Source: JAPSGM01 sp963777045 (GTDB taxonomy: Bacteria; Chloroflexota; Limnocylindria; QHBO01). From it: 64,000 bases of DNA. The number at the start of each line of letters is the position of its first letter. Positions within the stretch are counted from its first letter, which is position 1. Shown one piece after another: positions 29,994 to 38,009 of the stretch. A program made the translations under genes and the position numbers. Where the stretch lies: positions 1 through 64,000 of the forward strand of contig CAVZPD010000015.1 in assembly GCA_963777045.1 (NCBI GenBank), given 5' to 3'. The notes beneath the pieces are model-generated. The model saw nothing but the letters and a program-made list of their open reading frames with translations. It made no database searches and was not told the DNA's origin.

Positions 29994-31093
29994 TCCCGAT
30001 AGCGCGCCCGCAGATGGGCGAGGAAGAGAAGCAGAGCGTGTGGAGCGCGCTCGAGTCCGGAGCGCTGGCCCAGGGGAGCCGGGTGCGTGAGCTCGAGGAG
30101 CGCTTCGCCGCCTTCGTCGGCGTCCCGCACGCGGTGGCGACCAGCTCCGGCACGACGGCCCTGCACCTGGCGCTGCTTGCCGCGGGCGTCGAGCCCGGCG
30201 ACGAGGTGATCAGCGTGCCGTTCACCTTCATCGCCAGTGCGGCCTCGATCCTCTACACCGGCGCCCGCCCAGCGTTCGTCGACGTGCGCGAGGAGGACTT
30301 CTGCATCGACCCAGCACAGGTCGAGGGGGCCATCACGCCGCGGACGCGCGCGATCATGCCCGTCAGCCTCTACGGCCAGCCGGCCGACATGCCGGCGCTC
30401 GCTGCGATCGCCGAGCGGCACGGCCTGGCACTTGTCGAGGACGCTGCGCAGGCGCACGGCGCCGCGATCGGCGACGAGCGCTCCGGAAGCTGGGGAGCGG
30501 GCTGCTTCAGCTTCTACCCGACCAAGAACATGACCACCGGCGAGGGCGGCATGATCACGACCTCGGACGGCGAGCTCGCCGATCGGGCGCGACTGCTGCG
30601 CGAGCACGGGATGAAGGTCCGCTACCACCACGACGTGCTCGGCTACAACTTCCGCATGACCGACATCCACGCCGCCATCGGCCTGGCCCAGCTCGGCAAG
30701 CTGCCCGCCTACAACGAGCGACGGCGCGAGATCGCGGCCCGCTACGACGCGGAGCTGCAGGGAGTCATCACGCCAGGTGTCCGGCCCGGCGTCACCCACG
30801 TCTACCACCAGTACACCATCCGCGTCGCCGAGCGCGACGCTTTTTCAGAGGCGCTCAAGGAGCGCGGCGTGGGGAGCGGCATCTACTACCCGATCCCGGT
30901 CCACCGCCAGAAGCCGTTCCTGGCGCTCGGCTATGGGGATCAGCGTTTCCCGGTGACGGACCGCCTCACCGGCGAGGTGCTCTCGATTCCCGTTCACCCA
31001 TCCCTCAGCGACGCGGAGGTCTCGAGCGTCATCGCGGCGGTCAACGAGGTGGCCGCCAGCCTGGGACCGATCCAGCGCGAGATCCCGGCGTGA
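29990..31093 (+). CDS. wbpE: DegT/DnrJ aminotransferase (WbpE-like)
   Basis: This is a PLP-dependent sugar aminotransferase of 367 residues. It shows IPIARPQMGEEEKQSVWSAL, GVPHAVATSSGTTALHLAL, PVSLYGQPADMPAL, VEDAAQAHGA and the Schiff-base lysine in YPTKNMTTGEGGM. WbpE-type enzymes convert the 3-keto sugar to the 3-amino sugar with glutamate as donor. The neighbour downstream is the WbpB-like 3-dehydrogenase that would supply the keto substrate and recycle 2-oxoglutarate. Start GTG; 4-base overlaps on both sides. Confidence 0.87.
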   Translation: MIPIARPQMGEEEKQSVWSALESGALAQGSRVRELEERFAAFVGVPHAVATSSGTTALHLALLAAGVEPGDEVISVPFTFIASAASILYTGARPAFVDVREEDFCIDPAQVEGAITPRTRAIMPVSLYGQPADMPALAAIAERHGLALVEDAAQAHGAAIGDERSGSWGAGCFSFYPTKNMTTGEGGMITTSDGELADRARLLREHGMKVRYHHDVLGYNFRMTDIHAAIGLAQLGKLPAYNERRREIAARYDAELQGVITPGVRPGVTHVYHQYTIRVAERDAFSEALKERGVGSGIYYPIPVHRQKPFLALGYGDQRFPVTDRLTGEVLSIPVHPSLSDAEVSSVIAAVNEVAASLGPIQREIPA

Positions 31094-32100
31094 CCCAGGC
31101 CCCGGCACGGCCCCTGCGGGCCGGCGTGGTCGGCCTGGGGATGATGGGCCGCAACCACGTCCGCGTCTGGGACGAGCTGATCGATGACGCCGAGCTGGTG
31201 GCTGTCGCCGATCCCGATGCCGAGGCCGTGCGGCGCGCGACCCAGGGCCGGGCGATGCGCGGCTACGAGAACGTGCAGCAGATGCTGGCGAAGGAGCCGC
31301 TCGACCTGCTGAGCGTGGTGGCGCCGACGTCACTGCACCTCGAGATCGCCCTCCAGGCGCTGCAGGCCGGGGTCCACGTCCTGGTCGAGAAGCCGATCGC
31401 CAGCGACCGCTCCGAGGCGGAACAGATGATCGCGGCCGCGCGCGACGCCCGTCGGGTCCTCACCGTCGGCCATATCGAGCGCTTCAACCCGGCCATCCGT
31501 GAGCTCCGCCGCCGCCTCTCGGCGGGGGAGCTCGGCCGCATCTTCGAGATCAACGCCACGCGCCTGGGACCGTTCCCGGCGCGAATCCGCGACGTGGGGG
31601 TGGTGGTGGACCTCGCCCCACACGACCTCGACGTGATGCGCTACCTGCTCGGGTCGGAACCGATCCGGCTCTACGCGGAGACCGAGCAGCGGATCCATAC
31701 CGACCACGAGGACCTGTTCGTGGGCATCATGAAGTTCGACAACGGTGCCGTCGGCGTGCTCGACATCAACTGGCTGACGCCCACGAAGAAGCGGACGCTG
31801 TCAGTGACGGGGGAGCGCGGCATGTACGTCGCCGACTACATCGCCCAGGACCTCGTCTTCTTCCCGAACCCCGCCGACGCCTCCGTTGCCGAGGGCGAGA
31901 TGGTGCGCCGCCACGTCGAGCGGCGCGAGCCGTTGGTCGTGGAGCTGGAGGCCTTCGCGCGTGCCGTGCGCGACGGCGGCCCGCCCCCGGTCGACCCGCA
32001 CGAGGCGATGGTCGCGCTCCTGCTGGCGCGGACCATGGTCGATGCGGCACGGACGGGAGCGGTCGTTTCCCGGGCAGAGCTTGCGGCGGTGCTCTCGTGA
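31090..32100 (+). CDS. wbpB: Gfo/Idh/MocA oxidoreductase (WbpB-like 3-dehydrogenase)
   Basis: This 336-residue NAD(P)-dependent oxidoreductase has a Rossmann start GVVGLGMMGRNHVRVW and the family motif VLVEKPIASD, with GHIERFNPA in the substrate domain. WbpB oxidises C3 of UDP-GlcNAc-uronic acid, coupled to WbpE. The order and 4-base overlaps with the aminotransferase and the nucleotide-sugar dehydrogenase make this role likely. By itself the family is broad. Confidence 0.82.
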   Translation: MTQAPARPLRAGVVGLGMMGRNHVRVWDELIDDAELVAVADPDAEAVRRATQGRAMRGYENVQQMLAKEPLDLLSVVAPTSLHLEIALQALQAGVHVLVEKPIASDRSEAEQMIAAARDARRVLTVGHIERFNPAIRELRRRLSAGELGRIFEINATRLGPFPARIRDVGVVVDLAPHDLDVMRYLLGSEPIRLYAETEQRIHTDHEDLFVGIMKFDNGAVGVLDINWLTPTKKRTLSVTGERGMYVADYIAQDLVFFPNPADASVAEGEMVRRHVERREPLVVELEAFARAVRDGGPPPVDPHEAMVALLLARTMVDAARTGAVVSRAELAAVLS

Positions 32101-33371
32101 GGATCGCCGTGGTCGGCCTGGGGCACATCGGCCTGCCGCTGGCGGTCCAGTACGCATCGCGCGGGCACGAGGTCATCGGCTGCGACACCGCATCGTGGAT
32201 CGTCGACGCCATCAACCGCGGCGAGTCGCCGCACCGCGACGAGGAGGCGCTCGTCAGCGGCGTGCCGGAGCTGGTGGCGAAAGGACGCCTGCGCGCCACC
32301 ACCGACGATGTCCAGGGCGTGCGCGAGGCGGAGGTGGTGGTCGTCATCGTGCCCGTGGTGGTCGACGCCGATCGGCAGATCGACTTCAAGCCGATCGACG
32401 CCGCCACCCGCGACATTGCGAGCGGTCTGCAGCCGGGGACGCTGCTGGTCTACGAGACGACCCTGCCCGTCGGCACGACGCGCGATCGTTTCGGACCGAT
32501 GCTCGCCGAGGGGAGCGGCCTCGCCCTGGACCGCGACTTCTTCCTGGCCTTCTCGCCGGAGCGGGTGCTGGTGGGCCGCGTGCTGCTGGACCTGCGCCGC
32601 TACCCGAAGATCGTGGGCGGGACGAGCGAGGAGAGCACGCGGCGGGCGGTCGACTTCTACCGCGCGGTGCTCGACGAGGGCACGGAGGTGCGCGCCGTGA
32701 CGAACGCGGAGACGGCGGAGATGACGAAGCTGGCCGAGACGACCTACCGCGACGTGAACATCGCGCTCGCGAACGAGTACGCCCGCTACGCATCGCGGCG
32801 AGGGATTGACGTGCTCGAGGTGATCGAGTCGGCCAACTCGCAGCCGTACAGCCACATCCACCTGCCCGGCGTGGGCGTGGGCGGCCACTGCATCCCGGTC
32901 TACCCGCACTTCCTGTTCAACGACGATCCGGAGCTCCAGCTGCCGCCGCTGGCGCGGAGCATCAACGAGGGGATGGGCCGCTGGACGGTGGACCGCATCA
33001 GCGAGCACATCGGTCCGTTGCAGGATGTGCCGGTGCTGGTCCTGGGCATCGCCTACCGCGCCGACGTGCGCGAGGACGCCTTCAGCTCCGCCTTCCGGCT
33101 GCGCGACGAACTGCTGGCCTCCGGCGCGCGCGTCTACGGCCACGACCCCTATTTCGACGCAGACCACCTCCGCGCCTCCGGGTTCGAGCCATGGAGCTTC
33201 GAGGCGCCGACGGAGGTGCAGGCGGCCGTCGTGCAGGCCGGCCACGAGGCCTACCGAACCATGGATCCGGGAGCCATCCCCGGGCTCCGGCTCCTGGTCG
33301 ACGGGCGCAACGCCCTCGACGCCGCACCGTTCGAGGCCGCCGGGGTCGCGTATGTCGGCATCGGGCGCTGA
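32097..33371 (+). CDS. wbpA: UDP-sugar 6-dehydrogenase (WbpA/WecC family)
   Basis: This 424-residue nucleotide-sugar dehydrogenase oxidises C6 of a UDP-HexNAc to the uronic acid in two NAD-dependent steps. Motifs are AVVGLGHIGLPLAVQYASRG (NAD binding), FSPERVLVGRVL, the lysine in AEMTKLAETTYRDVNIALANE, and the catalytic cysteine in GVGVGGHCIPVYPHF. As the first step of the diacetamido-uronic acid pathway the expected substrate is UDP-GlcNAc (WbpA); a WecC role on UDP-ManNAc is the alternative. The GTG start overlaps the previous stop. Confidence 0.88.
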   Translation: MRIAVVGLGHIGLPLAVQYASRGHEVIGCDTASWIVDAINRGESPHRDEEALVSGVPELVAKGRLRATTDDVQGVREAEVVVVIVPVVVDADRQIDFKPIDAATRDIASGLQPGTLLVYETTLPVGTTRDRFGPMLAEGSGLALDRDFFLAFSPERVLVGRVLLDLRRYPKIVGGTSEESTRRAVDFYRAVLDEGTEVRAVTNAETAEMTKLAETTYRDVNIALANEYARYASRRGIDVLEVIESANSQPYSHIHLPGVGVGGHCIPVYPHFLFNDDPELQLPPLARSINEGMGRWTVDRISEHIGPLQDVPVLVLGIAYRADVREDAFSSAFRLRDELLASGARVYGHDPYFDADHLRASGFEPWSFEAPTEVQAAVVQAGHEAYRTMDPGAIPGLRLLVDGRNALDAAPFEAAGVAYVGIGR

Positions 33372-34131
33372 GCCGCCTCCCCACGTCGGCCTGGCCGCGG
33401 GCCGCGGCGTCTGCGTCGTCCTGCCCACCTACGACGAGCGAGAGAACCTGGAGCCGATGGCGGGTGCCATCCTGGAGGCGCTGCCCGAGGCGCAGCTCCT
33501 GATCGTCGATGACAGCTCACCGGACGGCACGGGGATCCTGGCCGACACGCTTGCCGCTGCGGAGCCGCGCATTCGGGTACTGCATCGGGCGGGAAAGGAG
33601 GGGTTGGGTGCCGCGTACCGGCAGGGCTTCCACCTGGCGCTCGACCAGCCGGCCACGCGTGCCGTCGTCCAGATGGATGCCGACTTCAGCCACGACCCGA
33701 AGGACCTGCCGCGGCTCCTGGAGCCTCTCATGGTCGACGCCGACGTGGTCCTCGGGACGCGCTACATGTCGGGAGGCCGGACGGTCGGCTGGCCGCTTCG
33801 CCGACAGCTCATCAGCCGGGCGGGGACACTCTTCGCCCGGACGGTGCTCCTGCTGCCGTATCGGGATCTGACCGGCGGTTTCAAGGCGTGGCGGCGCGAG
33901 GCACTGGAGGCGATCCGCCTCCGGGAGGCGAGCGCGAGTGGCTACGGCTTCCAGATCGAGACCACCTGGTGGGCGCACCGGCGTGGTGCGCGTATTCGCC
34001 AGGTCCCGATCGTCTTCCGTGAGCGCATGGCCGGTCACTCGAAGATGAGCGGGCGCATCGTGCGCGAGGCGCTGCTGCTCGTGGTCCGGCTGCGCTTCAA
34101 TGCGATCAGGGACGCGCTGCGGCGCCGCTGA
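33352..34131 (+). CDS. glycosyltransferase family 2, polyprenol-phosphate mannose synthase-like
   Basis: This 259-residue GT-A enzyme resembles DPM1/Ppm1, which move mannose (or another hexose) from a nucleotide sugar to polyprenyl phosphate. Motifs are VVLPTYDERENL, LLIVDDSSPDGTG, VQMDADFSHDPKDLPRL (metal-binding DAD) and GTRYMSGG. It lacks C-terminal membrane helices and a GtrA domain. The ATG at 33352 lies inside the end of the preceding gene (20-base overlap), so it is the last member of the operon. The sugar is not certain. Confidence 0.85.
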   Translation: MSASGAEPPPHVGLAAGRGVCVVLPTYDERENLEPMAGAILEALPEAQLLIVDDSSPDGTGILADTLAAAEPRIRVLHRAGKEGLGAAYRQGFHLALDQPATRAVVQMDADFSHDPKDLPRLLEPLMVDADVVLGTRYMSGGRTVGWPLRRQLISRAGTLFARTVLLLPYRDLTGGFKAWRREALEAIRLREASASGYGFQIETTWWAHRRGARIRQVPIVFRERMAGHSKMSGRIVREALLLVVRLRFNAIRDALRRR

Positions 34132-34283
34132 CGCATGGCCGGTCCGGTGCTCAGCGGCGCCGGGCCCGGAAGTTGTGAAACCGGCAGTTGGTGTTGGTTA
34201 GTCGGGCACGACTACGGGCAGAGGCTGGCGGCTTGCCATCGCTGTGAGTGCGAGCCACCATGCGCCTCGGAGGGAGACACGGC

Positions 34284-34686
34284 ATGGCCTACTGGGTCGC
34301 AACGCTGGCGCTCATCGTGGTGGGCTTCCTGACCGGTTTCAGCATCGGGGTGCTGCTTCTGCCTATCGGATTGGCGATGGCAGTGCTCGGCCCATTTCGC
34401 CACCGGCCGCTGATCTTCTGGCCGCCGATGGCCGCCCTCGATGGCATTCCTGGCCGGGTACGTCGCGGTCGCGCCGCTCATCTGCACGGCCGAGGGTGTG
34501 GCAGGCGGCACGTCAAGCACGCAGTGCTCCAGCCTCATCGGGATCGGCTACTCCGGCAGTGGGAGCTACAACCCTTCGCTGCTGCCGGCGGTCTATGCCG
34601 GCATCGCGCTGGCCGCCCTGGTCGGTCTGCTTGTCCTCGTCTTCATCTGGCGCGCGACGCGGAATGCCTCACCCGGCGCGCGCTAA
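34284..34686 (+). CDS. small hypothetical membrane protein (probable frameshift)
   Basis: An ATG at 34284 with a GGAGGGAG ribosome-binding site begins a hydrophobic stretch (about residues 3-36, one long or two short helices). After WPPM the hydrophobic protein appears to continue in another frame from about 34441 (FLAGYVAVAPLIC), with a cysteine-containing loop and a last helix (PAVYAGIALAALVGLLVLVF) to 34686. A +1 shift around 34420-34440 would make one protein of about 134 residues. Alternatively the second part is a separate 81-residue protein from the ATG at 34441. No family recognised. Confidence 0.45.
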
Positions 34687-35106
34687 CCGGGCTGGTCCAA
34701 CTCGGCGGGCAGGGTTCACGACACCACCACCGAACCGAAACGCACCGCCGGCCTCACGAAGTTGTCAGGTGCGACTGTCAGTCACGTTAGGCGCGATACA
34801 GCCCGCCTTGGGCGTCCCGACCGGCCATTCCCACGCTCCGCGCGGGCGCGCAACCCGGGTTTGAAGCTGCGGATCCTGATTAACGTGAACCAGGATCGCA
34901 CCTGACAAGATCAGTGGGTCGGAGGGCGAGATCGCAGCACCCCGCTGCGCCTCCGCGGCCCGCCGGCGCGGACGCCCAGGTTCCGCACCACCGGGCGCCG
35001 TAACCGGCATGCGCTGGTTGGCGGGCCAACGGTACTTGGGCTAGGATTCAGCCTCGCCCACGTGACGCACTCCCTCTCCCGCCCTGCGGAGATTCCACCG
35101 AGCAAC
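34687..35106. other. intergenic region holding a palindromic element
   Basis: This is about 420 bases with no credible gene. It contains the inverted-repeat element at 34762-34908 and a TAGGAT -10-like box at 35042-35047, likely the promoter of the PPIase gene. Base composition is less GC-rich around the element (for example near 34870-34890) than in the neighbouring genes. Confidence 0.5.
34762..34908. repeat. 147-bp element with 28-bp imperfect terminal inverted repeats (MITE-like)
   Basis: TTGTCAGGTGCGA at 34762-34774 is matched perfectly, inverted, by TCGCACCTGACAA at 34896-34908. Further inward, at the same distance on both sides, CACGTTA (34783-34789) pairs with TAACGTG (34881-34887). 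The ends therefore look like transposon inverted repeats flanking a 91-base core with no coding capacity. It may be a MITE or the joined ends of a deleted insertion sequence. No clear target duplication is seen. Confidence 0.5.
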
Positions 35107-36876
35107 ATGTCCTTCCGAAATCGACCGGTCCTCGACCGCAAGCACCGACCGCGCTGGCAGGACGAGCTGCGCACCCAGCAGCTCACCGTCGCCGGCTTCG
35201 CCCTCGCCATCTCCGTGGCCATCGGCATTTTCGCCGCCGTCGCCTGGAGCTCGTTCTACGATGCGAACCTGCGCCAGGTCGCCCTGGTCCATGGCCAGTC
35301 CGTCGACCGCGCCGAGCTGACCAAGCGAGCGGACCTGATCGCCGCGCAGCTGTCGGCCAGCTACCTCGACCTCAGCGCGCAGCAGGGCGGCATGCGCGAC
35401 CAGCTGATCCAGCAGCAGCTGCAGACGCTCCAACAGGCGATCACCTCGGTCGACCAGATCGCGTCGAGCTCGATCGTGACCGGCATCATCTTCACGGAGC
35501 GGGCACCCGGCTTCGGCATCAGCGTCAGCGACGAGGAGCTGGACGCCGAAGTGGAGCAGCGGCGCACGCTACCGGAGCGCGCCCAGCTCTCGCTCATCCT
35601 GGTGAAGCCGCAGCTCGACGAAGGGGCCGATCCCGGATCGGAGCCGACCGACCAGAACTGGGCCGATGCGAAGGCCACCATCGACGACCTCAAGTCGCAG
35701 CTGGACAGCGGCGCCGACTTCGCGCAGCTGGCGACCGACAACAGCGACGACGCCAGCGCCACCGGCGGCGGCCTGCTGGGATGGGTCACGGCTGATGATT
35801 CAACGTACGGCGACTACTTCGTCGCCGCCGAGGGCGCGGAGGTCGGCGACATCGTCGGACCGATCGAGGGCGATACCGGCTGGTACCTGCTGAAGGTGGA
35901 CGACCGCCAGGCCGGAGGGAACGACGAGCAGCTTGCCAAGTTCCTGGACGCTTCGGGCATCTCGGACAACGACTACCGCGAGTTCGTGCGCGAGGACATG
36001 CTGCAGAGCCGGTTCCGCGACTACTTCAGCGAATCGGTCATCGGCCGTTACACGGAGCAGCGCGAGGTTTCGCAGATCCTGATCAAGCCGGACGCCGATC
36101 CGACCGCGCCAGCCCCGAAGATCCAGATCCGGCACCTGCTGGCCAAGCCGCTGCCCGACGCCCAGGACCAGTCGGCCGCAACCGACGAGCAGTGGGCCGC
36201 GGCGCTTGCGCGCGCGCAGCAGTGGCGCGAGGAGCTGAGCCAGGCTGATCCCGACTGGTACGCCCTGGCCCAGGAGAGCGACGATGCCGGGTCCCGGACC
36301 CTCGGCGGAAACCTGGGCTGGTACGACAGCGGCTCGCTGGACACGGCGTTCGTGTCCGGCTTCGCCGAGGCCGCGGCCGAACTGGACGTGGGCGAGATCA
36401 GCGACCCGGTCAAGTCCGAGTTCGGCTACCACATCATCCAGGTCACCGACCGGCGCGTGAACGCCGTGGAGCTGTCGGAGCGCCTGGTCGAGAACCTGCG
36501 CGACGACCCGGATTCCTTTGCCGAGACGGCCCGCGACTACAGCGAGGACACGGTCACGGCCAGGGGAGGCGGGGACGTCGGCTGGGTCCTCCCCTACCAG
36601 TACGACCAGCAGCGCGAGGACGTCATCTTCGGGCTGACCGAGATCGGGCAGATCTCAGACCCCGTCGTCACCGATTCCGGCATCTACATCTACAAGCTCA
36701 CCGGCAGCAGTCCGTCGCGATGGGTGCCCCAGAGCAAGCGCGACCAGGTGGCCAGCAGCGGCTTCAACCGCTGGGTCACCGAGCTGCAGGACCAGGCGGG
36801 AGTCTGGACCGACCCGGCCGTCGCTCCGGCGACCACCACCGGCAGCGGTTCGGACAGCACCGGCCTCACGCCCTGA
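35107..36876 (+). CDS. membrane-anchored peptidylprolyl isomerase (parvulin/PrsA-SurA-like)
   Basis: This 589-residue foldase has one N-terminal transmembrane helix (AGFALAISVAIGIFAAVAW), an alpha-helical SurA_N-like region, then tandem rotamase-type domains. Domain one runs from RAQLSLILVKP through GGGLLGWVTAD to GWYLLKVDD. Domain two runs from IQIRHLLAKPL through GGNLGWYDSGSLD to GYHIIQVTDRR. A third, divergent copy contains GGGDVGWVLPYQYDQ and GIYIYKLTG. It would assist folding of exported proteins outside the membrane. The ATG at 35107 is preferred; a GTG at 35062 is in frame. mazG follows after 8 bases. Confidence 0.85.
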   Translation: MSFRNRPVLDRKHRPRWQDELRTQQLTVAGFALAISVAIGIFAAVAWSSFYDANLRQVALVHGQSVDRAELTKRADLIAAQLSASYLDLSAQQGGMRDQLIQQQLQTLQQAITSVDQIASSSIVTGIIFTERAPGFGISVSDEELDAEVEQRRTLPERAQLSLILVKPQLDEGADPGSEPTDQNWADAKATIDDLKSQLDSGADFAQLATDNSDDASATGGGLLGWVTADDSTYGDYFVAAEGAEVGDIVGPIEGDTGWYLLKVDDRQAGGNDEQLAKFLDASGISDNDYREFVREDMLQSRFRDYFSESVIGRYTEQREVSQILIKPDADPTAPAPKIQIRHLLAKPLPDAQDQSAATDEQWAAALARAQQWREELSQADPDWYALAQESDDAGSRTLGGNLGWYDSGSLDTAFVSGFAEAAAELDVGEISDPVKSEFGYHIIQVTDRRVNAVELSERLVENLRDDPDSFAETARDYSEDTVTARGGGDVGWVLPYQYDQQREDVIFGLTEIGQISDPVVTDSGIYIYKLTGSSPSRWVPQSKRDQVASSGFNRWVTELQDQAGVWTDPAVAPATTTGSGSDSTGLTP

Positions 36877-36884
36877 GCGCCGGC

Positions 36885-38009
36885 GTGCCGGCAGCCAGCG
36901 TCGACGCGCTCCTCGCCGCAGCCGGCGTCGACCCGGTCGAGGGCGTCCAGTTCGTCGGTGCGGATCGCCTCGCGGGAGTGCCGTTCGACCCCGGGCTGCC
37001 GCTCATCATCCTGGCAGCGACCGACGACCGCGAAGAGGGCCGAGCAACCCCCGCCCTCCCCGGCCGGCACGCGCGCGAAGGGGTGCGCGCGGTGCTGCTG
37101 GCGCTCTATCCGCACGCGCACCCACTGACGCTCCTGCCGAGCGGGGGCCAGCGGCCGCTCGAGTCCCTCTCCGACGATGACCTGGCCGGGGCAAGCTGGT
37201 TCGTCCCGCCGTTGCCGCTCCTGGATAACCTCGCCTCGCCGCACGGCATGGCCGCCATCTCGGCACGGCTGCGCGCACCCGATGGCTGCCCGTGGGACCG
37301 CAAGCAGACGCACGCCACGCTCCGACCCTTCGTGCTGGAGGAGGCCTACGAGACGGTCGACGCCATCGAGCAGGGGAATGCCGCCGACCTCGCCGAGGAG
37401 CTGGGTGACCTCTTCCTGCAGATCATCCTGCACGCGCAGCTGGCCGCCGAGGAGGGCGAGTTCGACCTGACCGATGTCTACCGCACCCTCGGCGCAAAGA
37501 TCATCCGGCGCCATCCGCACGTCTTCGGCGACGTCGAGGTGGCCGATGCCGCTGAGGTGCTGCGCAACTGGGAGGCGATCAAGGCCGATGAGCGCAGCGA
37601 CGCCGGCGCGGCGCCGTCGCCGTTCGCCGGCATTGCGCGCGCCCTGCCGGCCCTCCCGGCGAGCCGCGAGATCCAGGAACGTGCCAGCTCCCTGGGCTGG
37701 GACTGGCCGTCCATCGATGGCGTCTGGGAGAAGGTGTCGGAGGAGCTGGATGAGCTCCACGAGGCGGCAGGGGCTGGCGAGGCGGCCCGCGATGCACGTC
37801 TCCACGAGCTGGGCGACCTCCTCTTCGCCACCGTCAACCTCGCGCGCTGGATGAAGCTCGATCCGGAGGAGGCGCTGCGGACCGCGAACCGCCGTTGGAT
37901 CGAGCGCTACCAGCGCGTGGAGGCGTTGGCGGCCTCGCGCGGGCAGGTGCTGGCGGACCTCCCGCCCGCGGAGAAGGATGCACTCTGGAACGAGGTCAAG
38001 GGGACGTGA
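36885..38009 (+). CDS. mazG: MazG-family NTP pyrophosphohydrolase with partial methylase-like N-terminus
   Basis: This 374-residue protein has two MazG nucleotide pyrophosphohydrolase halves. The first contains CPWDRKQTHATLRPFVLEEAYE and EELGDLFLQIILHAQ with the EExxE/ExxD metal pattern; the second contains EVSEELDEL-type helices (KVSEELDELHEAA, ELGDLLFATVNLARW). The first 110 residues resemble the C-terminal half of the tetrapyrrole-methylase domain found in YabN-type fusions (VQFVGADRL, LLALYPHAHPLTLLPSGG), but the SAM-binding N-terminal half is missing. It would clear aberrant dNTPs. GTG start at 36885; GTGA overlap with the next gene. Confidence 0.85.
   Translation: MPAASVDALLAAAGVDPVEGVQFVGADRLAGVPFDPGLPLIILAATDDREEGRATPALPGRHAREGVRAVLLALYPHAHPLTLLPSGGQRPLESLSDDDLAGASWFVPPLPLLDNLASPHGMAAISARLRAPDGCPWDRKQTHATLRPFVLEEAYETVDAIEQGNAADLAEELGDLFLQIILHAQLAAEEGEFDLTDVYRTLGAKIIRRHPHVFGDVEVADAAEVLRNWEAIKADERSDAGAAPSPFAGIARALPALPASREIQERASSLGWDWPSIDGVWEKVSEELDELHEAAGAGEAARDARLHELGDLLFATVNLARWMKLDPEEALRTANRRWIERYQRVEALAASRGQVLADLPPAEKDALWNEVKGT

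Noticed and set aside
34135..34790. Longer 180- and 206-codon frames over the small membrane protein
   Set aside because: After the hydrophobic start they turn into Arg/His-rich nonsense, whereas the hydrophobic continuation is in the other frame.
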